Counted from the stretch's first letter, positions 1 to 9,755 are shown. The stretch is 64,000 nucleotides of DNA from Pseudoalteromonas umbrosa (GCF_030125375.1 NZ_JASJUU010000004.1:1-64000), one strand, 5' to 3'. A program made the numbers and translations. Notes: generated by a model not told the origin, from the sequence alone.

Positions 1-25
1 CTGTCGCTAACCTTTTGCACGATAG
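1..25 (+). repeat. Partial copy of the 77-bp host repeat
   Basis: The window opens inside the 3' part of a repeat whose two complete copies lie at 34303-34379 and 34455-34531. The shared core reads CTGTCGCTAACCTTTTGCAC. The match breaks off at about base 25, where 5S rRNA-like sequence takes over. Its 5' part is outside the window. Confidence 0.7.
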
Positions 26-82
26 CGCCGATGATAGTGTGTGGGGCGGACGGCGAGTCTTTCCCATGTGAAAGTAGGACAT
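23..82 (+). pseudogene. Decayed 3' fragment of a 5S rRNA gene
   Basis: Bases 23-46 (TAGCGCCGATGATAGTGTG followed by GGGG) and 61-82 (TTCCCATGTGAAAGTAGGAC and AT) resemble two consecutive blocks of the 3' half of gammaproteobacterial 5S rRNA. About 14 unrelated bases separate them, the 5' half is replaced by the repeat at 1-25, and the 3' end diverges after GGACAT. This cannot make a functional 5S RNA. An rRNA-type terminator follows, now displaced by the prophage to 34250-34277. Identification is by eye. Confidence 0.6.
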
Positions 83-116
83 TCTACTGCGTAGCGCACC
101 AAAAGCGCCAAATAAG

Positions 117-122
117 AGAAAC
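117..122. repeat. Target-site duplication, left copy (AGAAAC)
   Basis: AGAAAC abuts the left phage end and is repeated directly after the right end at 34245-34250. Removing the phage and one copy rebuilds an rRNA terminator region (AGAAAC followed by the CCCGTTGCA stem). Mu makes 5-bp duplications; here six bases match if both termini are 5'-TG/CA-3'. Confidence 0.75.
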
Positions 123-172
123 TGATGCCGCGCGCGAAAACTTAGCGTGAATTGTGCGAAAACTGCGAAAAA
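123..172 (+). repeat. Left phage end with MuA-type binding sites
   Basis: Starts TGATGCCGCGCG then CGAAAAC (135-141), a second CGAAAAC (157-163) and CGAAAAA (166-172). The right end, read inward on the minus strand, starts TGATCTAATGTA then CGAAAAC, with another CGAAAAC 16 bases later. The CGAAA core near a TG terminus is typical of MuA end sites. A TGAAACG box at 189-195 may belong to another site. Confidence 0.7.
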
Positions 173-207
173 TGGATTTTTTAAATAATGAAACGCCATT
201 TCACTTT

Positions 208-432
208 TTAAACCTCAATTTCCGTAAATGGTAGGTCAGGAGCTGGACCAATAATTCTGCCATTTTCTATATATGCACTTCCGCTTTGCACACTATCACC
301 CAGCACAACACTTTCACTTCCATCATTAAACTTAACTAATGTTGTGCCATTTGCATTCACACTGACTACTTTAACGATGGTCTTATGTGATTTGGTCAGC
401 ACGCCAGTAAGACGCTGTAACGTATTAGACAT
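208..432 (-). CDS. Small beta-rich phage protein, last gene of the tail operon
   Basis: A 74-residue protein of alternating hydrophobic and polar residues with several Gly/Asp turns, suggesting a small beta-barrel. It has no signal peptide or membrane segment. It overlaps the tail gene upstream (425-2140) by 8 bases, so it is translationally coupled and is the last late gene, about 85 bases from the left phage end. Position suggests a baseplate or tail-tip accessory protein, but I recognise no family. Confidence 0.6.
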   Translation of the reverse strand: MSNTLQRLTGVLTKSHKTIVKVVSVNANGTTLVKFNDGSESVVLGDSVQSGSAYIENGRIIGPAPDLPFTEIEV

Positions 433-2140
433 TAGATATCACCTCAATAGACTGGCTAATTGTAATTGCACCTTGTCCGGTTATTGACGCGCTTATAGAG
501 ACGCTTTCACATGTCGCTTTATACAGTGAATCAGTGTATCTAATACCAACGAGCATTCCTGGTTTAAACGGTGGCAGGTTTGGCAGTAGTTTTGTTTTGA
601 TTTGGTTTACTTGCTTATTGCCAGTGCGTGCTAGTTCGCACGTTCCTCTTTGTCTTGCGGCTTGTACATCTGTGATCAGACTGTCTACAACATCCGGTGC
701 GATATCGTCCCCAGCGCTGCCTGCGCGTTTTACTTTGCACGAAACGCCTGATTGTTCACCTCGAACAAATATGGCCGTGTACTCAGGGCTAATTGTTCTC
801 CGTGTTGAGTGCTCCAGAATGAGTGAGTCATTGATGATCACATCACATGTTGCGTTAGATACATCCCAGGGATTAACTGGCCACTCTGGAAGTACATTCA
901 CTTTTTTAGCTTTATCATCAAAAACCAGAATAGCGCCAACACTTTTTGCTACTTGCAAGATTGCAGCGGCTGGCGTTAAACCTTGATAGCTAAACGTGTT
1001 TGCTGGTACCGGATAATCTATTAACTGACTTTGTACCGTCCAGCCCGAGTTTGCGAGTGCGTCTGTTATTAGCCCTTCAAGGGTTTTTGTCACTTTGTTT
1101 GTATAGTTGTTCTCTCTAACATAAGGCGCTGAAAGCTCAGCAAACCGACTACGCAAATTCGCACTATATGACTTATTGGCAAACTTGAGGCTTGTGCTTG
1201 GTTGTTCACACAGCATGACAAACTCATACCCGTTGATTGTAATTAACAGCGTTTGTCCGATTGCTCGCTCCATATCTATGCGTGATGAAAAACGCACGCT
1301 GCCACTCGCCGCAAATTGCCCTCTTGCAAAACTGTATGAGAATGATGTAATCGCAATGTCGAGATTGTCATTAATTCGACAACATTTAATAGTCGGGGTC
1401 ATGATGTAGCTACTTTGAATTTGTGGTTCGACAGGAATTTTTCTGTCGAGTGTTGGTATATCATCATCTGAACGCACAACGCCGCCATGTAATGTCCAAT
1501 AGCAAAATAGTCCTGGATTTGAAAAGCGTAGCGTTACAGAACCTGTTGAACGTTTATCTCTAAACGACATCTTTACGTATCCATTTCTGGGGTGGTCTGA
1601 AAATCTGCAAACATAAATTGGTTTTCTGGGGCCATACATTAAAATACAGTTGCTATTTGTATTGTGTGCCAATGACCATGTGCAACTCGATAATTTACTT
1701 ATCAGTTGTTCAGTAGATGATGCTGCGAAAATATACTGACTCGTGCTGTTTGATACAGTGCAGCTGACGTCAATATGTTGTTCAGTGTATTTATGAATAG
1801 AGTATTTGACACTTTGATACTTTATTTTGTGTTTCGCATTTGTGTATGTGAATAAAAAACTTGGGCATTCAACCGAAGCAGTTCTCAAAAATTGAGTGCT
1901 GTCACGACGTATGACATCGATGCTATTAGTCATAACGACATTGAACGATTTTGAAACGTTGTGACTTTTATCTGAGTACAGTTCATTTGTTTGTTCTATA
2001 CACTTCAATTCTTGCCAGCCACAATCGTAAAAGTTCGCGATCTGTTGCTGTTGTTGCTCATAAACAAAACGGATCTTAATCGGCGATAATGCAGCTTCTC
2101 TAGAATATCTATTTTCAAAACGTAGTTTTAAAGCTGTCAT
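425..2140 (-). CDS. Phage tail tip / hub-like protein
   Basis: A 571-residue protein near the 3' end of the tail operon, overlapping its upstream neighbour by 4 bases. The second half contains a stretch like FSYQGLTPAAAILQVAKSVG followed by a beta-rich region ending in a GxxVGIRY-type segment. That layout resembles tail hub proteins that have an inserted carbohydrate- or LysM-like subdomain. The N-terminal 200 residues are Ser/Thr/Asn-rich and unassigned. Order (tape measure, distal protein, three large tail proteins, this one) fits the tail tip of transposable siphovirus-like phages. The exact role is inferred from position only. Confidence 0.6.
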   Translation of the reverse strand: MTALKLRFENRYSREAALSPIKIRFVYEQQQQQIANFYDCGWQELKCIEQTNELYSDKSHNVSKSFNVVMTNSIDVIRRDSTQFLRTASVECPSFLFTYTNAKHKIKYQSVKYSIHKYTEQHIDVSCTVSNSTSQYIFAASSTEQLISKLSSCTWSLAHNTNSNCILMYGPRKPIYVCRFSDHPRNGYVKMSFRDKRSTGSVTLRFSNPGLFCYWTLHGGVVRSDDDIPTLDRKIPVEPQIQSSYIMTPTIKCCRINDNLDIAITSFSYSFARGQFAASGSVRFSSRIDMERAIGQTLLITINGYEFVMLCEQPSTSLKFANKSYSANLRSRFAELSAPYVRENNYTNKVTKTLEGLITDALANSGWTVQSQLIDYPVPANTFSYQGLTPAAAILQVAKSVGAILVFDDKAKKVNVLPEWPVNPWDVSNATCDVIINDSLILEHSTRRTISPEYTAIFVRGEQSGVSCKVKRAGSAGDDIAPDVVDSLITDVQAARQRGTCELARTGNKQVNQIKTKLLPNLPPFKPGMLVGIRYTDSLYKATCESVSISASITGQGAITISQSIEVISNV

Positions 2141-2793
2141 CGTTGAGTTAGATCTGATATTTCACACTGTACACCGTCCATGATAGCGCCTGAATACTCC
2201 AAATTATCATCGACAACAACGCATGTTAGTGATTGTGACTGAGAGTAGTTCAGCGGCAATATAACTGTAACTGAATGACTATCTTGCGATGATGCAACTG
2301 CATTGTTTTTCATCAAAAGATTATGTTTTAACTCTCCAGATAATCTGTCAAACAACATGACGCGTTCAGCATTGCTATCAACGTCAATTTCTAATTTTGA
2401 CGAAAATGCTGGTTTATTGCCGCTTACAGTTATACTCGAAACAACGCCGTGAGCAGTAACAATGCGCGGCGGTGCTTCAATAAACATTAAACCTGTTGCT
2501 GTATCTGTTTCATGTCCATAGTAGATTTGGACATGTGTAACACCAGAGCCAGGAATATAATCCCTTTCAGTCCAAGCTCCATCGGGGTATTCACTATTTG
2601 CACGAATAGAACCATCGTTCATTGTCTCTAGTAATCTGAACCTGATTGATGTGCCTCCGACAGGTTTTGCCGTGTATAACTTGAATTCAGTGACAGCAAT
2701 AGGCAATGATGTTTTAGCATCTGGGAATTCATAAAACTTATCCCCCGAAATGTAGCCGTCAGGCTCGACATTACCTATAAATAAGTTAGTCAT
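2137..2793 (-). CDS. Phage tail protein, function unknown
   Basis: A 218-residue, beta-rich soluble protein with no signal or membrane segment. It overlaps both neighbours by a few bases (stop/start overlaps at 2137-2140 and 2786-2793), showing tight coupling within the tail-tip block. The composition (many Ser, Thr, Val, Asp) is typical of tail structural proteins. I do not recognise a named domain. Position between the 322-residue protein and the hub-like protein suggests a tail-tip component. Confidence 0.6.
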   Translation of the reverse strand: MTNLFIGNVEPDGYISGDKFYEFPDAKTSLPIAVTEFKLYTAKPVGGTSIRFRLLETMNDGSIRANSEYPDGAWTERDYIPGSGVTHVQIYYGHETDTATGLMFIEAPPRIVTAHGVVSSITVSGNKPAFSSKLEIDVDSNAERVMLFDRLSGELKHNLLMKNNAVASSQDSHSVTVILPLNYSQSQSLTCVVVDDNLEYSGAIMDGVQCEISDLTQR

Positions 2794-3754
2794 TCCACAC
2801 CTCTGTATTTAGTATCACTTGTGGCGCTCTGCGTGGCTCAGTCGTTCGTAGAATCATATATTTTGCATTTTCATATATAACGAAGGCAGGCCACAACGCA
2901 TCCCCTCTATGTCCACATAACGTGCTGTAAAGCCCTGGCAACGTTCCGCGACACGCTGGCCGTGTTTGACTTGCGATTACAGATTCACCATTCCGATCTG
3001 TCTCTGTATCGGGGTCATTAACAATCAGTGAAATAGCAATTAAAGAGTTTGATATTTGACTGTAAAGGTTATTAGAGTTTGTTTTTGCGGGTAAAAATGG
3101 CGCATATGCATAGTAGAGTGCACTGCTGTTTTCGTTATCAGTATCATGTATTTTTACACCGTTCTGATTACTTTGCTGTGTGTCATTTATATGCTCTATG
3201 TTACGGCCGTAGCCATGCTGCGGATTTGTTGATGTTTCCATTGAAAAATCGTGATTTATGAATGAGCAAACAGCGATAAATTTGCCTTGGTCTGATTCCA
3301 TAGCATTAGACAAATTTCCAATAAAAAATGTCGCTGCATATCGCGTTGTCGTTATGTCGTATTTTGAGACATAACCAAAAAATACGTATACAGCCGTATC
3401 AGTTCCGATCACAATCCAGTTTACATTACTATTTTGAAAAACTTTTACGCTCTGTTTCCATCCGGCACGTACAAGCGTTGTACTATTTATAGCACTCTGA
3501 CACGCTTGAACATATGTACCTTTTTCATCATCTAGGCCCGTGTTCGAGCTAAATACGACACACCCTCCAGTGGCATTCTGATAACAACATGCAGCTGTTT
3601 CGGTGAAAAGTTTAGTCCAACCAAGGGGCTGCTTGTTACCATACCCCGTTAGTAGGCACGCATCCAAAACAGCTATTATTTCGCTGTATTTCCCCGTTGC
3701 AAATTGGGGCGCTCCCTCATCATCCCATCTATACATGGTTACTGGTTTTGGCAT
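2786..3754 (-). CDS. Conserved-type tail protein of transposable siphophages
   Basis: A 322-residue protein beginning MPKPVTMYRWDDEGAPQ. From memory this opening is characteristic of a tail protein family shared among Mu-like phages with non-contractile tails. It is unusually rich in Cys (CLLTGYG, AACCYQ, GGCVVF, CRGTLPG) for a late structural protein. It overlaps the 688-residue protein by one base and the next gene by 8. It may contribute to receptor contact or tip assembly; that is inference. Confidence 0.6.
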   Translation of the reverse strand: MPKPVTMYRWDDEGAPQFATGKYSEIIAVLDACLLTGYGNKQPLGWTKLFTETAACCYQNATGGCVVFSSNTGLDDEKGTYVQACQSAINSTTLVRAGWKQSVKVFQNSNVNWIVIGTDTAVYVFFGYVSKYDITTTRYAATFFIGNLSNAMESDQGKFIAVCSFINHDFSMETSTNPQHGYGRNIEHINDTQQSNQNGVKIHDTDNENSSALYYAYAPFLPAKTNSNNLYSQISNSLIAISLIVNDPDTETDRNGESVIASQTRPACRGTLPGLYSTLCGHRGDALWPAFVIYENAKYMILRTTEPRRAPQVILNTEVWND

Positions 3755-5820
3755 TAGATACTTCCTCGAAATGCGATTGTTGAACTGTCCGTCTCAATGT
3801 TTGTGTGTCCTGGCGATATCGAGCGGATCATTATTGTCGGCTGACTGGCCGCGTACGTCGTGAATAGAAAAGCTTCACCAGGGCCTAGACCACTACCAAT
3901 GGCCTCTTTAGATAAATTAAAATACGGTGACTGTGTGAGCGGATTGATTGGAATACAGTCTATACCAGTATTGCCTGTCATTATTAATCCAACAAACTCT
4001 CCATAGACTTGATAGTCACTAGATGAGAATACTATTGCCCATTTCTGATTAATTGCACCTTGGCCGTTCATCACTATTGGGTATTGAGATGTGTTTATTG
4101 AGTTAGACGCTGATGCACCTGTATCTGCAAAGTTGTTTTGCCAAGCGCTTAACGTTCGTTCATCTGATGTGCGCGCTTGCAAATCTCCCATTCGCAATAC
4201 GCTAGAAACGGTAGCACCTGCTGTGTATGTTCTATTAAGCGTCGTTAAGAGCTTAATACTATTACCATTAATACTGAGTATTTGCCTCAATTCCGATTGA
4301 ATCGATGTCACAATAAATGGAGCCGTAAAACTCGAAACACCAGATTGAACGGTTAATTTCCCCGTTGTTTTGTCATAGCTGTAGTTCGCATTGGTTGGTG
4401 AGTAGAGCGATTTATTGTTTGCATCCGCAATGTCAATCCAGTCTGAGTCAGCTCTCTCATCAATCACTTGGCCCTCAGTGAGTGACGCGTGCTGTGTTCG
4501 TTGTCGATTTTGAATACAGACTAAATCGCCGACGTGAAAAATCGCCTGTTCACCGCTGGGTAATTTTGAATAATCAATCCCACCATGAGGTGTCGGCACA
4601 TTCACAAGTTCAAGCTCATGTACATCATATGAAATAGTGCCTGGCAAAATATCAATGTTGAATGCCAAATTAACTTCGCCACTACCTGATATTGAGCCAG
4701 TCACATTGTTGCCAGTGATAGCGCCGCTCTCATTACTTGAAGCACTTATGTCAGTACCTGTTGGTGTTTTACATCGAACATAGAAACTTGCTGGGTCAAA
4801 TGATGATAGTTCGATATTAAAAGATGCAACTCTGCTTACTTGCTCTTGTTTGGCAACTAAAACACGAAGCTCTTCTTCAGGCGTTCCTGTGTATGATATT
4901 GATTCATTTTCAGTTATCACTCCCGTTTCATAGTTAATAGTGGCGATGATGTAACCACCAGATATGAAACGACCTTCACTGTCATCAGTTAATATCTCTC
5001 CTGTACTAGCTCGTTTTATTCGACAATAGCCTGGTTGCACTTTTTCACCCACAGATAATGTCAAAGCGCCAGGATAGTTATGAAAGCGAAAGTCATCACT
5101 TGAGAGATAAAAAAATGTGAAACTCTGGCCTTTGAGTAGTTTTTTTTGACTATTTAACGTTGTTGAGACTGTGCCATTGTTAATATTAAACTGACTCGAA
5201 AACACTCTAACAGGGTGCCACGAATTCCATGCTTCTACCCAATACTGATAAACACCGTAATAATATGGCTGGCCTAATAAAAAATCCGGCACATTCAGAA
5301 TGACTTCGGTCATGTCACCATAAGATGTCAGTACAGCAGTGCGATATACACTGTCATTTCCAATGCTCTTATTTAAGTGCTCTATGCGATTTATCACAGT
5401 CGGCGCGATTGAGCTGCTTATGTTCTCAACACTTAAAATGTTATTGTTTGCAGTATCAGTCGTTTTAGTTGTGCCATGGTACTTTGCAGTTTTCAGCATG
5501 TCTTGGATATCACTGAGCACGCTATCATCAGTGAGGGCGGGAACCTCAGCAATAAATGTGTTTACAAATGTATCTTCTGGCTGGTCACTGATAAACAACA
5601 GTGAGTCTAATAGTCTTGAATCATCTGGAGTTGCAACCGTTGGATATAGCTTGACGACATCAAGCGCGCTTGATGCATAGTCAACATTGCTTATTGCACT
5701 GAATACATCATTCAATTTACCGGATTCAATCGCATTATTTGTGCGATGGCCGCCAGCGTTCGGCTCGTTGCCTAATCGCTCGGGTTTAAAAATTTTCAGG
5801 TCACTTCTAAGCATACTCAC
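3754..5820 (-). CDS. Large phage tail protein (candidate tip/fibre component)
   Basis: A 688-residue beta-rich protein, the second largest in the tail module. It has Ser/Thr/Asn/Gly-rich stretches and ends in a region with a GxGLGPGEAFLF-type segment. No coiled coil or signal peptide is visible. It starts 4 bases inside the 120-residue protein. No dedicated tail-fibre gene or invertase cassette exists in this prophage, so this protein or its 322-residue neighbour is the best candidate for host recognition. That is inference from absence of alternatives. Confidence 0.6.
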   Translation of the reverse strand: MSMLRSDLKIFKPERLGNEPNAGGHRTNNAIESGKLNDVFSAISNVDYASSALDVVKLYPTVATPDDSRLLDSLLFISDQPEDTFVNTFIAEVPALTDDSVLSDIQDMLKTAKYHGTTKTTDTANNNILSVENISSSIAPTVINRIEHLNKSIGNDSVYRTAVLTSYGDMTEVILNVPDFLLGQPYYYGVYQYWVEAWNSWHPVRVFSSQFNINNGTVSTTLNSQKKLLKGQSFTFFYLSSDDFRFHNYPGALTLSVGEKVQPGYCRIKRASTGEILTDDSEGRFISGGYIIATINYETGVITENESISYTGTPEEELRVLVAKQEQVSRVASFNIELSSFDPASFYVRCKTPTGTDISASSNESGAITGNNVTGSISGSGEVNLAFNIDILPGTISYDVHELELVNVPTPHGGIDYSKLPSGEQAIFHVGDLVCIQNRQRTQHASLTEGQVIDERADSDWIDIADANNKSLYSPTNANYSYDKTTGKLTVQSGVSSFTAPFIVTSIQSELRQILSINGNSIKLLTTLNRTYTAGATVSSVLRMGDLQARTSDERTLSAWQNNFADTGASASNSINTSQYPIVMNGQGAINQKWAIVFSSSDYQVYGEFVGLIMTGNTGIDCIPINPLTQSPYFNLSKEAIGSGLGPGEAFLFTTYAASQPTIMIRSISPGHTNIETDSSTIAFRGSI

Positions 5821-6179
5821 ACCGTTTTGAATTTTAGAGTTACATTTTCAAACGCATCAGGCGGAGCATCTGAATACTGTTTGATTTCTGTGCCGGTGAC
5901 GGGTTGTTGTGTGTGATCCCAAACGACAGTGTGGATTGCCCCACGAATTGTGATTTGAAAAGCACTGAGCTGAGATTGGGCGAAATCAAAAAGCGCTTTA
6001 AATACGTCGTAACTTTCTTGCTGGCTCCACAGCGTGATTGCACGCCCAACAGGTATAGTGGTTTTCTCTATATGCTGGGCACCATTAAGCGCCCGCTCTG
6101 TTTGTTCAGCGACAGATTGATAATTGAATTCATCTGTCCAGACAAATTGGTCATATTGTTGGTTGTTTAGTTCTATCAT
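5817..6179 (-). CDS. Distal-tail-like phage protein
   Basis: A 120-residue soluble protein immediately downstream of the tape measure gene, sharing a 4-base stop/start overlap on both sides. In non-contractile tailed phages the gene after the tape measure usually encodes a distal tail or minor tail protein that starts the tail tip. Length and coupling fit this, but no diagnostic motif is visible. Confidence 0.6.
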   Translation of the reverse strand: MIELNNQQYDQFVWTDEFNYQSVAEQTERALNGAQHIEKTTIPVGRAITLWSQQESYDVFKALFDFAQSQLSAFQITIRGAIHTVVWDHTQQPVTGTEIKQYSDAPPDAFENVTLKFKTV

Positions 6180-9100
6180 TGCACTCTCGCAAGTTGTTCT
6201 AGTTCGTCTAAAAGTTGGTGTTTAATTTGCGCGTAAAATTCAGCTTGTTCTCCTCCTGGTATGCTCAGTTGCAGCTTCACTGTTGTAGCGTTGCTATATT
6301 GCTGTTGCAGTGCGTTTACAAGTTGTCGCACGGCAGTTTCTAAGCTGCCATTCGTTGGGCTAGGGGGGTAAGTGCTTGGTTGTTGTGTATTCGGGGTTGG
6401 CTGGCGTGTATATGCACCAGAAAGCCCTGAGCTTGACTGGTTTTTAATTGCACCGCGTTGTTGATTAATGAGTGTCAAAAGCTCTTTTTTGCTCGCAGCA
6501 TCAATGCGTGTTAGCTGTTGCGTTAGTCGTTTGTATATGTCGGACAGAGACTTAGTTGATGACGCATTGTTTATTTGAGATTTAAACTTGTTGTATTCAG
6601 CTTCGGCTGCTTGTTCATACGCACGTCGCTCACGTTCGGCGCGAACTTCTCGGCTATCGAACTCATACGCACGTGATTTCAACCCTTCCTGATAATCCAC
6701 AATGGTTTCAACTGTCGGGCGATTGCTTCGACTATTTGATGCACTGCGAGTTGAATACCAGGTTCTTTCTGTGCGCTCTAGTTCACTTCGCTGCTCTCTT
6801 AATGATTTCATTTGAGACTGCGCCGCTTGCGTTGCTGCTATTGTTGCTTGTGTACCGCGCTGTGTTGCGGCCGTTGCTGAGTCTTGTGCGTTTTTGAAAT
6901 CACCAAGCAAACGGCTAACGACTTTCAGCATAGATTCTAGGCGGGCTTTTTGGTCCGTATATTGTTGCGCCGATACTTTGCCTGATTGATATTGGTTATT
7001 GAGGTTATCTAACTCGGTATGAATGCGCGATTGCTCTGCTCTGAGTTTTCCCATGGTGGCAAGTTCAAGCTGCTGCACGCGGTTTAAGTCGGTTGTTTGC
7101 TCTGCCAACCTTTGTTGTTGAACAATCAGCGCGTATTGTGCCTGGGCTTTTTGCGCTGCGGTCGCAGTGCTACTCGCTAACACTTGTTGATTTGCCGCAA
7201 TCGCTTTTTTGGTTGCGTCGAGTTCACGCTGATAGCGCTTAACCGCTTCGCTGTTGGTGTCAACAACGGGGGCCAACTCATTGGCTTTGTTTATCAACTT
7301 ATCAAGTTCAGTGGTTAACCCCAGCGCTGCGGCGGCAGCTTCAACGCTGGCGGGCACGGTTTTATTTGTCGCTGCAGCGGCTTCAATTGCAGCATCAGCC
7401 CATTTTAAGAATGCAAGCTGTTGTTGGCCGATTGGTTCATTGTATTGCTGGATAAGCTCAAACGCGCCTTGCAATTCTGTCGCGGTTTTTTGGAGTGCGG
7501 CACTGCTTTTCAAGCCCATTTTTTCATAGGCTTTTTCAACATCATTGGCTAAGTATGCTTGTCGTTCTAGGCTTTTATTGTGTGACTCAAACTTAGTTTT
7601 TAGCTCATCAAGTAATGTGATTTGCTGGCTGTATTCATCTCCCGCAGCGGTTAGAGCAGTACGCGCCGAGTCGAGCGATTGTAAAAAGCCGTCCACGCCA
7701 TCGCGTACACCATTCAAGCTTTTTGATTGAGCGTCTAATGACTCAACAACCCTAAGTGCTTCAGGAATAGTGAGGCTTAAAAAGGCTTGGCGCTCACGCT
7801 CTGCTTGCTCCGCGTCTTTGGTCGCTTGTGCTAAGCGCTCTTGTTGTGTATTTGCTTTTTCGTATACGCCCGTTAGTTCATTAAGCACGATGATGCCGCT
7901 ATCTATGGCCGCTTCAGCTTGCTCAAATGTTTCAAACATCATCCCTGTTGTTTCGTTAATGCGCTGGATTTCATACGCCAATGCAGCGTTGGTTTTTATC
8001 GCAGCATTTCTACTTTGTTCAACTTGCTGTTCAATCGTCAACAGGTTGTTGTATTCAACGCCGACATTGATCAATTCATTAATCAACAGTGTGTACAGTC
8101 CACCTCGGGCAATGAATCCAACTGCACTTTTCCAGCGATTGGTTGCAGCGGTCGCGGCATTTGTTGCAACAGTGGCGGATGTGATGGCGGTTCTATATGC
8201 TACGAACGCACGCGTCGCAGTGGCCGCACCGGATACCACATTGCTGAAATACGAGCCAACTTTTAACGCAAGCCAAGCTTTTGCGACAAAGCCGATTTCT
8301 TCGCGCAAATCATACAATGTGGTGATTGTGTTTTTGATGACCGTTCCGACGTTGACAATGGTATCACTGACTGCTTGCGCCCATTCTTGCAAACGGCCAT
8401 CCGCAGCCATGGCTGAAAATTCATTGTTAAGTTCGGTCAGTTGGCCTTTGAGCCAATCCATGGCCCCTGATTGCGCAACCATATTGTAAAATTGCTCAAG
8501 GTTGTCGCGTGCATTGGATACCTGACCACTGAATAGCGACATTTGTGCGGCAGCACTACCAGCGCTTGCGCGGCCCATTTCATCAATTAAGCCTTTGATA
8601 ACATCGCGGCCTAATTTGCCCTCAGAGCTGAGCTTTTGCAGCTCTTCGACGTTTTTGCCTGTGACATCCTGAAGCATATCCCAAACTGGTACACCCCGTT
8701 CAACAAGCTGTAGAATTTCTTCACCTTGGAGTTTTTGTTTTGCCCATGCTTGGCCGAGTGCCAGTGATATACCCTCGACCTCAACGTAACTACCACCGAG
8801 TTTGAGTGCACTGTCAGTGATTGCCTGAAGCGTGCCGTCCATCGGGTCGAGGCCAAATGCCTTCAACTTCACAAATGCTTGGCTCACTTCCCCCAATTGC
8901 AATGGGGTGTTTTTTGTAAAATCAGCAATCCAGCGGGTAGCATCTTCTCCCTGTGAAATACTGCCCATAAGACCATTCATTTGCACCTGGAGCTTTTCAA
9001 ATTTATCGCCAGTAGCAAACACATTGGACACTGCTTGGCTTACTCTGTCCAAGCCAAAATAGGCGGCTGCAAGGGCTGCAATTTGGCCTGTGACATTGCT

Positions 9101-9709
9101 AAGGCCGACCGCATGGGCTTGTTGCGCGGCATTGCCTTCTTTTAAATCTTGGGTGAATTTATCAACGGATTTACCCGCTCTATCGAATTGTGCACCTAAG
9201 TCGCGCTTGGCGGCTTTTAGGTTGTTGCTGTCAACGTCTGAGCGCCTAAGCGCGCCTTGCAGCGCGGCGTGTTTAGTCGTTTGCTGCGTCAGTTCATCAC
9301 GCATTTGAGCAAGCGAGCGCTCTGCCTGTTCAATGGTGTTTGTTAGCGCTTTTGTGGGGGGCTCTGTGCTTTGTGTGTCGCGTTTTAGTTCATCCAGCGC
9401 TTGTGACGCGGCGGCGGTCGCTGTCGCATGTTGTTCTAATTTTTGTTTAGACCGCTCAAAGTTATGTATTAAATCTTGTTGACTGCCCAGCTCTTCCAAA
9501 ACGTCAGCCAGTGACTTTGCTTGTACACTGGTTTGTTGTGCGCTTTGCGTTGTGTTGTCAAGATTATCACCAAGGGATTGGGCCGCAGGGTTTGCCGCAT
9601 CTGCACTTTGTTCAATGTTGCGTAGTTCAGTAACGAGTTGTTCAATGTGTTGCTTGCCTGTGGCCTCTGCAACAATACGTAATGCAAGCTCTAAAGTTTT
9701 GTCAGCCAT
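6176..9709 (-). CDS. Tail tape measure protein
   Basis: The longest phage gene (1177 residues) and in the expected place, two genes after the tail terminator. Residues about 230-420 form the conserved tape-measure region (FEKLQVQMNGLMGSISQGED, then a WIADFTKNTPLQLGEVSQAF-type segment and LQGEEILQLVERGVPVWDML). Long Gln/Ala-rich coiled-coil stretches precede and follow it, with a hydrophobic part around 480-560. The length sets tail length; by the usual 1.5 angstrom per residue rule it would be roughly 170-180 nm if fully used. Only about 50 bases separate it from the tube gene, so the usual frameshifted tail chaperone gene is absent there. Confidence 0.9.
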   Translation of the reverse strand: MADKTLELALRIVAEATGKQHIEQLVTELRNIEQSADAANPAAQSLGDNLDNTTQSAQQTSVQAKSLADVLEELGSQQDLIHNFERSKQKLEQHATATAAASQALDELKRDTQSTEPPTKALTNTIEQAERSLAQMRDELTQQTTKHAALQGALRRSDVDSNNLKAAKRDLGAQFDRAGKSVDKFTQDLKEGNAAQQAHAVGLSNVTGQIAALAAAYFGLDRVSQAVSNVFATGDKFEKLQVQMNGLMGSISQGEDATRWIADFTKNTPLQLGEVSQAFVKLKAFGLDPMDGTLQAITDSALKLGGSYVEVEGISLALGQAWAKQKLQGEEILQLVERGVPVWDMLQDVTGKNVEELQKLSSEGKLGRDVIKGLIDEMGRASAGSAAAQMSLFSGQVSNARDNLEQFYNMVAQSGAMDWLKGQLTELNNEFSAMAADGRLQEWAQAVSDTIVNVGTVIKNTITTLYDLREEIGFVAKAWLALKVGSYFSNVVSGAATATRAFVAYRTAITSATVATNAATAATNRWKSAVGFIARGGLYTLLINELINVGVEYNNLLTIEQQVEQSRNAAIKTNAALAYEIQRINETTGMMFETFEQAEAAIDSGIIVLNELTGVYEKANTQQERLAQATKDAEQAERERQAFLSLTIPEALRVVESLDAQSKSLNGVRDGVDGFLQSLDSARTALTAAGDEYSQQITLLDELKTKFESHNKSLERQAYLANDVEKAYEKMGLKSSAALQKTATELQGAFELIQQYNEPIGQQQLAFLKWADAAIEAAAATNKTVPASVEAAAAALGLTTELDKLINKANELAPVVDTNSEAVKRYQRELDATKKAIAANQQVLASSTATAAQKAQAQYALIVQQQRLAEQTTDLNRVQQLELATMGKLRAEQSRIHTELDNLNNQYQSGKVSAQQYTDQKARLESMLKVVSRLLGDFKNAQDSATAATQRGTQATIAATQAAQSQMKSLREQRSELERTERTWYSTRSASNSRSNRPTVETIVDYQEGLKSRAYEFDSREVRAERERRAYEQAAEAEYNKFKSQINNASSTKSLSDIYKRLTQQLTRIDAASKKELLTLINQQRGAIKNQSSSGLSGAYTRQPTPNTQQPSTYPPSPTNGSLETAVRQLVNALQQQYSNATTVKLQLSIPGGEQAEFYAQIKHQLLDELEQLARVQ

Positions 9710-9737
9710 AGGTCTACTCAGAAAGTTAAATGTAGGA

Positions 9738-9755
9738 AAGGGGCTTAAGCCCCTT
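9738..9755 (-). terminator. GC-rich hairpin between tube and tape measure genes
   Basis: AAGGGGCTTAAGCCCCTT is a perfect 18-bp palindrome in the 50-base gap between the major tail gene and the tape measure gene. No T-run follows on the minus strand. It is more likely an attenuator or mRNA 3'-end stabiliser, keeping abundant tube mRNA above tape measure mRNA, than a full terminator. Confidence 0.6.

Noticed and set aside
7770..8489. Long plus-strand frame opposite the tape measure gene
   Set aside because: Ser/Ala-rich shadow of the biased tape measure codons, with no ribosome site and no protein-like pattern.
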